Shown here piece after piece: positions 1 to 8,495 of a stretch of 64,000 nucleotides of DNA; position 1 is the stretch's first letter; every line of letters starts with the position of its first letter. Where the stretch lies: contig NZ_JANLNV010000057.1 of assembly GCF_025465935.1 (NCBI RefSeq), forward strand, positions 45,331 through 109,330. Reading direction: 5' to 3'. The stretch comes from Pseudomonas sp. 7P_10.2_Bac1. Lineage in GTDB: Bacteria; Pseudomonadota; Gammaproteobacteria; Pseudomonadales; Pseudomonadaceae. Made by a program: the position numbers and the translations under genes. Under the pieces are notes generated by a model, which was given only the letters and a program-made list of their open reading frames with translations, did no database searches and was not told the DNA's origin.

Positions 1-9
1 GTAACTGCC

Positions 10-1239
10 TTAGAACAACACGCGGCAGCGAATAGTGCCGTTGATGGTCTGCAGCTTGGCTTGCGCCAGGTCGGAGTACTCGGCGTCGACGTCGATTACT
101 ACATAACCCACTTTTTCGTTGGTTTGCAGGAACTGACCGGAGATGTTGATCCCGTTTTCGGCGAAGACCTTGTTGATCTCGCTCATCACACCCGGAATGT
201 TCTCGTGGATGTGCAGCAAACGGTGCTTGCCAGGGTGAGCCGGCAAGGCCACTTCCGGGAAGTTCACAGACGATACGGACGTACCGTTGTCGCTGTACTT
301 GACCAGTTTCTCTGCCACTTCCAGACCGATGTTGGCTTGGGCTTCAGCGGTCGAGCCACCGATGTGCGGGGTCAGGATCACGTTGTCCAGGCCACGCAGC
401 GGGCTTTCGAACACGTCGTCGTTGGAACGCGGCTCAACCGGGAACACGTCGATAGCAGCGCCGATCAGGTGCTTGTCCTTGATCGCGTCAGCCAGGGCAT
501 CCAGCTCAACCACGGTGCCACGTGCGGCGTTGATCAGAATGCCGCCCTTTTTGATGGCGCGGATTTCTTTCTCGCCGATCATCCACTGGGTGGCTGGCGT
601 TTCAGGGACGTGCAGGGTCACGATGTCGGACATGCCCAGCAGTTCGTGCAGATTGCCCACCTGAGTGGCGTTGCCCAATGGCAGCTTGGTGACGGTGTCA
701 TAGAAGAACACCTGCATGCCCAGACCTTCAGCCAGTACCGACAGCTGAGTACCAATCGAACCGTAACCAACGATACCCAGCTTTTTGCCACGGATTTCGA
801 AGGAATTGGCCGCGCTCTTGATCCAGCCACCACGGTGGCAGGAAGCGTTCTTCTCAGGGATGCCGCGCAGCAGCAGGATCGCTTCAGCCAGCACCAACTC
901 GGCCACCGAACGGGTGTTGGAGTAAGGGGCGTTGAATACAGCGATACCGCGTTCGCGAGCAGCGTTGAGATCGACTTGGTTGGTGCCAATGCAGAAACAA
1001 CCAACAGCAACCAGTTTCTTGGCGCAGTCGAACACTTCTTCGGTCAGCTGGGTACGAGAACGGATGCCGATAAAGTGGGCATCAGCGATCTTTTCCTTCA
1101 GCTGGGCTTCAGGCAAGGAACTGGTGATGTACTCAATACTGGTGTAGCCAGCAGACTTCAGTACTTCAACAGCGGATTGGTGGACGCCTTCTAAAAGAAG
1201 GAACTTGATCTTGCTCTTATCGAGAGAAGTCTTGCTCAT
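10..1239 (-). CDS. serA: D-3-phosphoglycerate dehydrogenase
   Basis: Cytosolic enzyme that oxidises 3-phosphoglycerate with NAD+, the first step of L-serine synthesis; E. coli SerA can also reduce 2-oxoglutarate to D-2-hydroxyglutarate. The 409-residue product has the 2-hydroxyacid dehydrogenase fold: a Rossmann motif GYGSIG near residue 158, the active-site histidine in TPHIGGST near 290, and a C-terminal ACT domain (about 335-409, starting near HENIPGVM) that binds serine for feedback control in this class. The start is the ATG at 1239 (MSKTSLDKS). The open frame extends 49 codons further upstream but that part has no family similarity. It is divergent from the D-2-hydroxyglutarate dehydrogenase-like gene at 1446, which fits a coupled role. 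Confidence 0.96.
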   Translation of the reverse strand: MSKTSLDKSKIKFLLLEGVHQSAVEVLKSAGYTSIEYITSSLPEAQLKEKIADAHFIGIRSRTQLTEEVFDCAKKLVAVGCFCIGTNQVDLNAARERGIAVFNAPYSNTRSVAELVLAEAILLLRGIPEKNASCHRGGWIKSAANSFEIRGKKLGIVGYGSIGTQLSVLAEGLGMQVFFYDTVTKLPLGNATQVGNLHELLGMSDIVTLHVPETPATQWMIGEKEIRAIKKGGILINAARGTVVELDALADAIKDKHLIGAAIDVFPVEPRSNDDVFESPLRGLDNVILTPHIGGSTAEAQANIGLEVAEKLVKYSDNGTSVSSVNFPEVALPAHPGKHRLLHIHENIPGVMSEINKVFAENGINISGQFLQTNEKVGYVVIDVDAEYSDLAQAKLQTINGTIRCRVLF

Positions 1240-1445
1240 CTGCGTAAACCTGTGTCCCAGAGAAAAAATGGCAGGGAATGGACAGCCTGAGCTGACCTGG
1301 CCGGCGTGAAGACCGGCACCGTGAATCGTCCTACGGCTCGATTCTACGGGGGGGTCGTATGCTAGCATAAGCGCCCCGCTAAACACCCATTCCTGCGACG
1401 TGAAGCGTACTCAGGATGACCATGAATTGTTCGAGAGTTCTGTTG

Positions 1446-2840
1446 ATGACCCATCCTGCCGTGATTGAAGAGCTGAAGACCCTGGTAGAGCCTGGCAAGG
1501 TTTTGACCGATGCTGACTCCCTTAATGCTTACGGCAAGGACTGGACCAAGCATTTCGCGCCCGCGCCCACCGCCATTGTGTTTCCGAAAACCATCGAGCA
1601 GGTGCAGGCCATCGTACGTTGGGCCAACACTCACAAGGTCGCGCTGGTGCCGTCGGGCGGGCGCACCGGGCTGTCGGCGGCGGCGGTTGCGGCGAACGGC
1701 GAAGTGGTGGTGTCATTCGATTACATGAACCAGGTGCTGGACCTCAACCTGACCGACCGCACAGCGGTCTGCCAGCCGGGCGTGGTCACCGAACACCTGC
1801 AAAACCTGGCGCAAGACAACGGCCTGTACTACCCGGTGGATTTCGCCTCGGCCGGTTCCAGCCAGATTGGCGGCAACATCGGCACCAATGCCGGCGGGAT
1901 CAAGGTGATTCGCTACGGCATGACCCGCAACTGGGTCGCGGGCATGAAGGTCGTGACCGGCAAGGGTGACGTACTGGAACTGAACAAAGACCTGATCAAG
2001 AACGCCACCGGCTATGACATGCGCCAGCTGTTTATCGGCGCCGAAGGCACCCTAGGTTTTGTCGTGGAAGCCACCATGCGCCTGGACCGGGCACCAAAAA
2101 ACCTGACCGCCATGGTGTTGGGTACGCCGGACTTCGACTCGATCATGCCGGTGCTGCACGCCTTCCAGAACAAGCTTGATCTGACTGCATTTGAGTTCTT
2201 CTCTGACAAGGCACTGGCCAAAGTCATGGCCCGTGGCGACGTGCCTTCGCCATTCGACACCGATTGCCCGTTCTATGCCCTGCTGGAGTTTGAAGCGACC
2301 ACAGAAGAAGTGGCCAGCGCCGCCCTGGAAACCTTCGAGCACTGCGTGGAGCAAGGCTGGGTGCTGGACGGCGTGATGAGCCAGAGCGAAACCCAGTTGC
2401 ACAACCTGTGGAAGCTGCGCGAGTACATTTCCGAGACCATTTCGCACTGGACGCCGTACAAAAACGACATCTCGGTGACCGTCTCGAAAGTGCCGGCCTT
2501 CCTGAAAGAAATTGACGCCATCGTCGGCGAGTACTACCCGGATTTCGAGATTGTCTGGTTCGGCCACATTGGCGATGGCAACCTGCACTTGAACATTCTC
2601 AAGCCCGAGAACCTGAGCAAAGACGAGTTCTTTGCCAAGTGCGCGACCGTCAACAAGTGGGTATTCGAGACCGTCGAGAAGTACAACGGCTCGATCTCGG
2701 CCGAACACGGCGTGGGCATGACCAAGCGTGACTACTTGACCTACAGCCGCTCGCCGGTTGAGATCGAGTACATGAAAGCCCTCAAGGCCGTATTCGACCC
2801 GAACGGCATCATGAACCCAGGCAAGATTTTTGCGGTTTAA
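1446..2840 (+). CDS. FAD-binding oxidase, D-2-hydroxyglutarate dehydrogenase type
   Basis: FAD-linked oxidoreductase of the vanillyl-alcohol-oxidase/GlcD family, 464 residues. The N-terminal FAD_binding_4 domain (about 35-180) carries PSGGRTGLS and NIGTNAGG. The C-terminal FAD-oxidase domain carries the metal-binding HIGDGNLHLN and the terminal SAEHGVG motif. Its position beside serA in divergent orientation matches the P. stutzeri arrangement, where D-2-hydroxyglutarate dehydrogenase removes the D-2-hydroxyglutarate made by SerA and passes electrons toward the respiratory chain. The start at 1446 (MTHPAVIEEL) is preferred over ATGs at 1416 and 1422, because family similarity begins there. 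A glycolate or D-lactate dehydrogenase role is the main alternative; the context favours 2-hydroxyglutarate. Confidence 0.85.
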   Translation: MTHPAVIEELKTLVEPGKVLTDADSLNAYGKDWTKHFAPAPTAIVFPKTIEQVQAIVRWANTHKVALVPSGGRTGLSAAAVAANGEVVVSFDYMNQVLDLNLTDRTAVCQPGVVTEHLQNLAQDNGLYYPVDFASAGSSQIGGNIGTNAGGIKVIRYGMTRNWVAGMKVVTGKGDVLELNKDLIKNATGYDMRQLFIGAEGTLGFVVEATMRLDRAPKNLTAMVLGTPDFDSIMPVLHAFQNKLDLTAFEFFSDKALAKVMARGDVPSPFDTDCPFYALLEFEATTEEVASAALETFEHCVEQGWVLDGVMSQSETQLHNLWKLREYISETISHWTPYKNDISVTVSKVPAFLKEIDAIVGEYYPDFEIVWFGHIGDGNLHLNILKPENLSKDEFFAKCATVNKWVFETVEKYNGSISAEHGVGMTKRDYLTYSRSPVEIEYMKALKAVFDPNGIMNPGKIFAV

Positions 2841-2855
2841 TTAACCCCCAAAACC

Positions 2856-2922
2856 TGTAGGAGCGGGCTTGCCTCGCGAGCTTTTAACGATCAACAGATC
2901 GCGAGGCAAGCTCGCTCCTACA
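2856..2922. repeat. REP-like palindrome, copy 1
   Basis: Long inverted repeat between the dehydrogenase and FAH genes. The left arm TGTAGGAGCGGGCTTGCCTC continues with GCGA and is mirrored by TCGCGAGGCAAGCTCGCTCC followed by TACA. It belongs to the family seen at eight other intergenic sites in this window. It could act as a transcript-end structure for the upstream gene. Confidence 0.85.
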
Positions 2923-2951
2923 CAGTCAGCAACCCCCAGCGGAGTCGATCC

Positions 2952-3617
2952 ATGAGCTATCAGCACCAATACGTCGACGGTACCCGGATTCACTTTCCTA
3001 TCGGCAAAGTGGTGTGCATCGGACGTAACTACGCCGAGCACGCTAAAGAGCTGGATAACCCGATCCCGACTGAGCCGCTCTTGTTCATCAAGCCCGGCAG
3101 TTGTGTCGTGGGCACCGAAGGCGGCTTTGCCATTCCGACCGAGCGCGGTTCGGTGCATTACGAAGCCGAAATTTCGGTGCTGATCGGCAAGCCGTTGTCG
3201 AACAACCCAAGCGCTGAAGAAGTGCTGGACGCAATCTCAGGCTTCGCCCCGGGCCTGGACCTGACCCTGCGCGACAAGCAATCCGAGCTCAAGAGCAAGG
3301 GCCTGCCGTGGGAAGTCGCCAAATCGTTCGACGGCGCCTGCGTGCTCGCACCTTTTGTGCAAAGCGCCGAGTTCAAGGACCTGGCAGACATCGGCATCCG
3401 CCTGACCATCAACGGCGAAGTGCGCCAGGACGGTAACAGCGCGCTGATGCTCAACCCGATTGTGCCGATGATCCAGTACATGGCCGCGTGCTTCTCGCTG
3501 CAAGCGGGCGACGTGATCATGACCGGCACTCCGGTCGGTGTTGGCCCGTTGAACGTGGGCGATGAGCTGGTGCTGGAACTGACAGGCGTTAGCCGTTTCG
3601 AAAGCAGCGTGCGTTAA
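2952..3617 (+). CDS. Fumarylacetoacetate hydrolase (FAH) family protein
   Basis: Cytosolic metal-dependent hydrolase/decarboxylase-fold protein, 221 residues, the usual length for single-domain FAH proteins (FAHD1/YcgM type; acylpyruvate hydrolase or oxaloacetate decarboxylase activities are known in the family). Visible motifs: CIGRNYAEHAKE near residue 23, the metal-ligand segment HYEAEISVLIGKPL near 68-81, the aspartate in GLDLTLRDKQ near 100, and the C-terminal GTPVGVGPL. A good ribosome-binding site is not obvious, but the ATG at 2952 follows the repeat directly and matches the family N-terminus. The substrate cannot be assigned from sequence. Confidence 0.9.
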   Translation: MSYQHQYVDGTRIHFPIGKVVCIGRNYAEHAKELDNPIPTEPLLFIKPGSCVVGTEGGFAIPTERGSVHYEAEISVLIGKPLSNNPSAEEVLDAISGFAPGLDLTLRDKQSELKSKGLPWEVAKSFDGACVLAPFVQSAEFKDLADIGIRLTINGEVRQDGNSALMLNPIVPMIQYMAACFSLQAGDVIMTGTPVGVGPLNVGDELVLELTGVSRFESSVR

Positions 3618-3639
3618 GCCATAACGCCGCGCCGACTTT

Positions 3640-3705
3640 CATCGCGAGCCAACCCGCCCCACAAGGTTAGAGCAAAAATCTGTGGGGGCGGGCTTGCTCG
3701 CGATG
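3640..3705. repeat. REP-like palindrome, copy 2
   Basis: Inverted repeat of the second REP subtype: CATCGCGAGC...GCCCCACA is mirrored by TGTGGGGGCGGGC...GCTCGCGATG. It lies 22 bases after the FAH gene stop and before the DUF5924 gene. Confidence 0.8.
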
Positions 3706-3794
3706 GGGTCACCATTGAGCAATCCCCAGCACGCCAACCCCGCTAAACCGTTATTCTGTCGTGGATTTTTCCTACGCAGAATGTGAACCACCGA

Positions 3795-4838
3795 ATGCCA
3801 AACTGGAACCACTACGTACAGCGCGTCCTGGAGTTGATGAAGCGTTATCCAGGGCTGATTGCGCTGTTCGGTTTTTGCTCGGGGGCGGGCAGCTTTATTT
3901 TGGTGGACCGCCAGCAAGGCATGGCCCGCTGGGTCGCGGTGATCCTGCTGGTGAGCTGGGTCTGGCTGATGCTCGAAAACACCCTGACCCAATGGTTTGC
4001 CCGCGTCTTCAAACGCGAAATCCCCCCGCCTTTACTGCGCTATGCCACGCAGATGATCCATCAGGAAAGCCTGTTTTTCGTCCTGCCGTTTTTTTTCATC
4101 ACCACCACCTGGAACAGCGGCCAACTGGTGTTTACCGGGCTGTTGGGCGCCGCAGCGCTGGTGACCATCACCGATCCGTTGTATTACAAATGGCTGGCTC
4201 CCCGACGCTGGCTGTACCTGGGCCTGCACACACTGGCCCTGTTCGCGGCACTCCTGACCGCGCTGCCGATCATTCTCAATCTGACCACCGCCGAAAGTTA
4301 CAAGCTGGCGCTGGGCACCGCCGTAGTGCTGTCGATCCCGAGCATGGCGGTCAGCCTGCCGCTGAAAACCTGGCGCGGCTGGCTGGTGCTGCCACTGATC
4401 GTCCTCGCGCTGGGTGGCACCGGCTGGCTGCTACGCTCTTGGGTGCCGCCAGCGACGCTATGGATGACTGAAGTGGCGGTCACCACACAAGTACAGAGCC
4501 GCACCCCCGGCGAGAGCATCAAGCAGATCAGCGTGAGCCAACTGCGCAGTCAGGGCCTGTATGCCTATACCTCGATCAATGCCCCGCGCGGCCTCAACGA
4601 ACGCATTTACCACGTGTGGCAGCTCAACGGCCAAGAAGTTGATCGCATCGCCCTGGATATCCACGGTGGCCGCAAGGAAGGTTACCGGGCCTGGACCCAC
4701 AAACTGAACTTCCCGCCTAACCCGGTCGGGCGCTGGCAGGTGAAAGTGTTGACCGAAGACGGGCAAATGATTGGCGTGCTGCGGTTCAAAGTTACCGACA
4801 CAGATCAATCCGCGCCCACCGATATACAGGCAAACTGA
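3795..4838 (+). CDS. DUF5924-type integral membrane protein with DUF2914 tail
   Basis: Conserved pseudomonad membrane protein of unknown function, 347 residues from the ATG at 3795 (351 from a GTG at 3783; neither has a clear ribosome-binding site). The N-terminal two thirds contain about seven hydrophobic segments (for example GLIALFGFCSGAGSFIL, WVAVILLVSWVWLML, LVLPLIVLALGGTGWLL). The C-terminal 110 residues are soluble with a beta-rich look (WQLNGQEVDRIALDI, GRWQVKVLTEDGQ) and resemble the DUF2914 domain. The tail probably faces the periplasm. It precedes the MCE operon by 55 bases and may be co-transcribed with it, which would hint at an envelope role; that is inference. Confidence 0.8.
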   Translation: MPNWNHYVQRVLELMKRYPGLIALFGFCSGAGSFILVDRQQGMARWVAVILLVSWVWLMLENTLTQWFARVFKREIPPPLLRYATQMIHQESLFFVLPFFFITTTWNSGQLVFTGLLGAAALVTITDPLYYKWLAPRRWLYLGLHTLALFAALLTALPIILNLTTAESYKLALGTAVVLSIPSMAVSLPLKTWRGWLVLPLIVLALGGTGWLLRSWVPPATLWMTEVAVTTQVQSRTPGESIKQISVSQLRSQGLYAYTSINAPRGLNERIYHVWQLNGQEVDRIALDIHGGRKEGYRAWTHKLNFPPNPVGRWQVKVLTEDGQMIGVLRFKVTDTDQSAPTDIQAN

Positions 4839-4893
4839 AACACTTTTACAAGAGTGTGCTATTACATAAGGTCTGCGTTTAAGCGTACTGAGC

Positions 4894-6048
4894 ATGGAGC
4901 CTACGACTATTACTGCCATGGCGGGCGATGCCCAACTAGACACGTCAAGTAACCCGGCGCGGCTGATCATCAGTGGCCAATGGACGTTGGCCAACTATGC
5001 CCGGCTCAAGAAGCTGACTGAAGAGCTGGCCGGCAAGTACGACGCCAGTACCCAGATTGACCTTGATGACGTGTCCCGCCTCGACACCGCGGGTGCGTCG
5101 CTGCTGGTTGAATTGCTGGGGGCCGAGCGCGTCAGCCAACTGGCCGACAGTGCCACCAAACTCCCCGAGGCCGATCGCGCCCTGCTGCAAACCGTGTATT
5201 CCTCGATGCGCGACTTCTGCGTACCGGTCAAGGCGGTCGAAATCAATATCGGCCTGCTGCTGCTGAGCCGGATCGGCAGCGCGGTCTACACCTTGTGGCA
5301 AGACTCCCTGCAATTGCTGGGCTTTATCGGGGTGATTCTGCAAACCCTGGCCCGCAACCTGTTGCGCCCCAAGCAATGGCGCATTACGCCGGTGGTGGCG
5401 CAAATCGAGCAGATTGGCCTCAATGCCACGCCGATTGTGGCGTTGCTGACCTTTATGGTGGGCGCCGTGGTGGCGTTTTTGGGGGCCACGGTCCTGGCCA
5501 ACTTTGGCGCCGGGATTTACACCGTCGACCTGGTGGCGTTTTCATTTCTGCGGGAGTTTGGCGTGTTGCTCACCGCCATCCTGCTGGCAGGCCGGACGGC
5601 CAGTTCGTTTACTGCGCAAATCGGCTCGATGAAGGCTAACGAAGAGATCGACGCGATCCGCACCCTGGGCCTCGATCCAATGGATTTGCTGGTGTTACCA
5701 CGGGTGCTGGCGCTTCTGATCGCCCTGCCGATGCTGACCTTCCTGGCCATGATGGCCGGCATTTTGGGTGGCGCGGTGGTGTGCGTGGTGTCGCTGGGCA
5801 TCTCGCCGGACATGTTTATCTCGATGCTGCATTCCGACATCGGCGTTAAAAACTTTTTGGTGGGCATGGTCAAGGCGCCGTTCTTTGCGTTTTTGATTGC
5901 CGCCGTCGGTTGCCTTGAGGGCTTCAAAGTCAGCGGCAGCGCCGAATCGGTAGGCGCACACACCACCTCCAGTGTGGTGCAGTCGATCTTTATCGTGATC
6001 CTCCTCGACGCCGTGGCCGCGCTGTTCTTTATGGAGATGGGCTGGTGA
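4894..6048 (+). CDS. MlaE-family ABC permease with N-terminal STAS domain
   Basis: Inner-membrane permease of an MCE-type lipid transporter, 384 residues. Residues about 15-105 form a STAS domain (DDVSRLDTAGASLLVELLG), the part that in the E. coli Mla system is the separate protein MlaB. Residues about 140-384 are the MlaE permease, with the family coupling segment EIDAIRTLGLDPMDLLVLPR and several membrane spans. First gene of a four-gene operon; its TGA stop overlaps the GTG start of the ATPase gene. It likely moves phospholipid between inner and outer membrane with the next three products. It is a paralogue of the canonical Mla permease, since no mlaA or separate mlaB lies here. Confidence 0.9.
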   Translation: MEPTTITAMAGDAQLDTSSNPARLIISGQWTLANYARLKKLTEELAGKYDASTQIDLDDVSRLDTAGASLLVELLGAERVSQLADSATKLPEADRALLQTVYSSMRDFCVPVKAVEINIGLLLLSRIGSAVYTLWQDSLQLLGFIGVILQTLARNLLRPKQWRITPVVAQIEQIGLNATPIVALLTFMVGAVVAFLGATVLANFGAGIYTVDLVAFSFLREFGVLLTAILLAGRTASSFTAQIGSMKANEEIDAIRTLGLDPMDLLVLPRVLALLIALPMLTFLAMMAGILGGAVVCVVSLGISPDMFISMLHSDIGVKNFLVGMVKAPFFAFLIAAVGCLEGFKVSGSAESVGAHTTSSVVQSIFIVILLDAVAALFFMEMGW

Positions 6049-6848
6049 GTACGCCAACAAACACGCCCCGCGAGGCGGTGATCGAAGTGCGCGACCTGTG
6101 CAATCGGTTTGGCACCCAAACCGTGCACGAACACCTCAACCTGGATGTGTATAAAGGCGAGATTCTTGGCGTGGTGGGCGGCTCCGGCACGGGTAAATCG
6201 GTGCTGCTGCGCAGTATTGTCGGCCTGAGGCGCCCCACTGAGGGTGAAGTACGCGTGTTCGGCAAAGACCTGCTGAGCTTGTCCGAAGCCGAACGCTCGC
6301 TGATTGAACGGCGCTTTGGCGTGCTGTTCCAGCAAGGCGCGCTGTTTTCCTCGCTGACGGTCACCGAAAACATCGCCATGCCCTTGATCGAGCATGCCGG
6401 GCTGAGCCGCCCCGACGCAGAGCACTTGGCGCTGGTCAAGTTGGCACTGGCCGGGTTGCCGCTGTCGGCGGCCGACAAGTACCCGTCGGCGCTGTCTGGC
6501 GGGATGATCAAGCGCGCTGCCCTGGCCCGTGCCTTGGCGCTGGACCCGGACATCCTGTTCCTCGACGAGCCCACTGCCGGGCTTGATCCGATTGGCGCCG
6601 CGGCGTTCGACCAACTGATCCTGACCCTGCGTGATGCGCTGGGCCTGAGTGTGTTCCTGGTCACCCACGACCTCGACACGCTCTACACCATTACGGACCG
6701 GGTCGCGGTGTTGTCGCAAAAACGGGTGTTGGTCGCCGCGCCCATCGCTGAAGTCGAAAACTTCGACGACCCGTGGATTCATGAGTATTTCCATGGCCCT
6801 CGTGGCCGCGCCGCGTATGAAGCGGCAACCCAGCGTAAGGAGCAATGA
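6045..6848 (+). CDS. ABC transporter ATP-binding protein, MlaF-like
   Basis: ATPase subunit of the MCE lipid transporter, 267 residues. Walker A GGSGTGKSVLL is near residue 45, the signature LSGGMIKRAALARAL near 148, Walker B ILFLDEPTAGLDP follows, and the switch is LVTHDL. The LSGGM signature variant with an immediately following basic residue is typical of MlaF/Ttg2A ATPases. The GTG start at 6045 overlaps the upstream stop by 4 bases, so translation is probably coupled. The ATPase would sit on the cytoplasmic side of the MlaE-type permease. Confidence 0.92.
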   Translation: MSTPTNTPREAVIEVRDLCNRFGTQTVHEHLNLDVYKGEILGVVGGSGTGKSVLLRSIVGLRRPTEGEVRVFGKDLLSLSEAERSLIERRFGVLFQQGALFSSLTVTENIAMPLIEHAGLSRPDAEHLALVKLALAGLPLSAADKYPSALSGGMIKRAALARALALDPDILFLDEPTAGLDPIGAAAFDQLILTLRDALGLSVFLVTHDLDTLYTITDRVAVLSQKRVLVAAPIAEVENFDDPWIHEYFHGPRGRAAYEAATQRKEQ

Positions 6849-6849
6849 C

Positions 6850-7788
6850 ATGGAAACCCGCGCCCATCATGTATTGATTGGCTTGTTCAGCGTGCTGGTT
6901 GTCGCAGGAGCCATGCTGTTTGGCCTGTGGCTGGCCAAATCGAGCATGGACGACACCTTCACCGATTACGAAGTGGTGTTCAACGAGGCAGTCAGCGGCT
7001 TGTCCAAAGGCAGCTCGGTGCAATACAACGGGATCAAGGTCGGTGACGTGATCGAACTGCGCCTGGACGATAAAGACCCGCGTCGCGTGCTGGCACGGGT
7101 TCGTCTGGCCGCCGGTACGCCGGTCAAAGTCGATACCAAGGCCAAGCTTGCACTGACCGGCGTGACCGGCACCTCGATCATCCAGCTCAGCGGTGGCGAC
7201 CCGAACAGCCCGATGCTCAAAGGCAAGGACGGCAAATTGCCGGTGATTGTGGCCGCACCCTCGCCAATTGCCCGGCTGTTGACCGATGGCAACGACATGC
7301 TGGCCAACATCAATATCCTGCTGCACAACGCCAACCGGTTGTTCTCCCACGAGAACGTCGACAGCGTGGCCAAAACCCTGTCGAACTTTGAGCAGACCAC
7401 CAGCGCCATTGCCGATCAGCGCAATGACATTGCCCAGACCCTCAAGCAGCTGTCACAAGTGGGCAAGCAAGCCTCGGCCACCCTTGAGCAAACCACCGCG
7501 CTGATGCGCAACGCCAATGGCTTGCTCAATAGCCAGGGCAAGCAAGTGTTCAACAGCGCAGAGCAGGCCATGCAGTCGCTGGAGCAGAGCACCGCGACCA
7601 TCAACACGCTGATCAACAACAACGAAGCCTCGCTTAACAGCGGGCTGCAGGGGCTTAATCAGCTGGGCCCGGCGGTCAATGAGTTACGCGAGACGCTCAA
7701 CACGCTGCGGGGCATTTCGCGGCGTCTGGAAGCCAACCCGAGCGGTTACTTGCTGGGCCGCGAGCAGAACAAGGAATTCACGCCATGA
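6850..7788 (+). CDS. MCE-domain protein (MlaD/PqiB class)
   Basis: Membrane-anchored periplasmic substrate-binding component of the MCE transporter, 312 residues. One N-terminal transmembrane helix (about 7-27) is followed by one MCE domain (about 38-115: YEVVFNEAVSGLSKGSSVQYNG). A long, Gln/Asn/Ala-rich helical C-terminal region (about 150-300) probably forms the coiled-coil tube seen in longer MCE proteins. The ATG at 6850 follows the ATPase stop by one base with AAGGAG just upstream. This product is longer than MlaD (about 180 residues), so the tail may bridge more of the periplasm. Confidence 0.92.
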   Translation: METRAHHVLIGLFSVLVVAGAMLFGLWLAKSSMDDTFTDYEVVFNEAVSGLSKGSSVQYNGIKVGDVIELRLDDKDPRRVLARVRLAAGTPVKVDTKAKLALTGVTGTSIIQLSGGDPNSPMLKGKDGKLPVIVAAPSPIARLLTDGNDMLANINILLHNANRLFSHENVDSVAKTLSNFEQTTSAIADQRNDIAQTLKQLSQVGKQASATLEQTTALMRNANGLLNSQGKQVFNSAEQAMQSLEQSTATINTLINNNEASLNSGLQGLNQLGPAVNELRETLNTLRGISRRLEANPSGYLLGREQNKEFTP

Positions 7789-8417
7789 TCCGACCTTATC
7801 GCCTGGCAGGCACATTCTTGCTGGCTGCCAGCCTGAGCCTGCTCAGTGCTTGCTCGATTTTCCCCAAGCCTGAGGTGGTGGATGTGTATCGGCTGCCCGG
7901 GGCGCAAGCACCGATTGCCGCCAGCCAAGGAGCGCCGGTGAAATGGTCATTGCGTCTGAACAAGCCGATGGCCAGCAACACCCTCAACAGCCAGAACATT
8001 GCCGTGGTGCCTGAGGGCAACCTGATCAGTAACTACAAAGGGGCGCGCTGGAGCGATCCGGCGCCGACCCTGGTGCGCAATCGCCTGTTGGATGCCTTCT
8101 TGCAGGACGGCCGGGTCCAGGCGCTGAGCACCGATGACAACAATTTGCAGTCCGACTACGAGTTAGGCGGCGAGTTGCTGGCGTTCCAGACGCATTACAA
8201 CGGCAAGAGCCCGGAAGTTCTGGTGCAATACAACGCCCGCCTGGTGCGCAGCAGCGACCAGCGGATCATCAGCACCAAGCGTTTTGAAACCCGCCAGCCG
8301 CTGAGTAATCCGTTGGTGCCGCAGGTTGTCGCAGGCTTTGGCCAGGCGACAGACACGCTGATGCCACAAATGGTGCAGTGGGCGATCCAGCAAGGGCAAG
8401 CACACTCGCAACCTTGA
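7785..8417 (+). CDS. ABC-type transport auxiliary lipoprotein (PqiC/YmbA class)
   Basis: Outer-membrane lipoprotein partner of the MCE transporter, 210 residues. It has a signal peptide with lipobox LLSAC at residues 19-23; the mature protein starts CSIFPKPEV and matches the ABC_trans_aux family that includes PqiC. ATGA overlap with the MCE gene. The likely role is to receive or dock the MCE tube at the outer membrane, by analogy with PqiC. Confidence 0.88.
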   Translation: MIRPYRLAGTFLLAASLSLLSACSIFPKPEVVDVYRLPGAQAPIAASQGAPVKWSLRLNKPMASNTLNSQNIAVVPEGNLISNYKGARWSDPAPTLVRNRLLDAFLQDGRVQALSTDDNNLQSDYELGGELLAFQTHYNGKSPEVLVQYNARLVRSSDQRIISTKRFETRQPLSNPLVPQVVAGFGQATDTLMPQMVQWAIQQGQAHSQP

Positions 8418-8422
8418 CATAC

Positions 8423-8492
8423 CTGTGCAGGAGCGAGCTTGCCTCGTGATGGTTTGATCTTAAAAGACCGCGAGGTACGCTCGCTTTTACAG
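8423..8492. repeat. REP-like palindrome, copy 3
   Basis: Inverted repeat between the convergent MCE operon and HDOD gene: CAGGAGCGAGCTTGCCTCG... against ...CGCGAGGTACGCTCGCTTTTAC. The arms are imperfect, so this copy is more decayed than copy 1. It may serve as a bidirectional transcript end. Confidence 0.7.
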
Positions 8493-8495
8493 GAT

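Noticed and set aside
61..1194. 377-codon frame antisense to serA
   Set aside because: Shadow frame with low-complexity composition; serA is complete on the other strand.
5517..6851. 444-codon minus-strand frame across the MCE permease and ATPase
   Set aside because: Crosses the overlap of two well-supported genes and has no domain.
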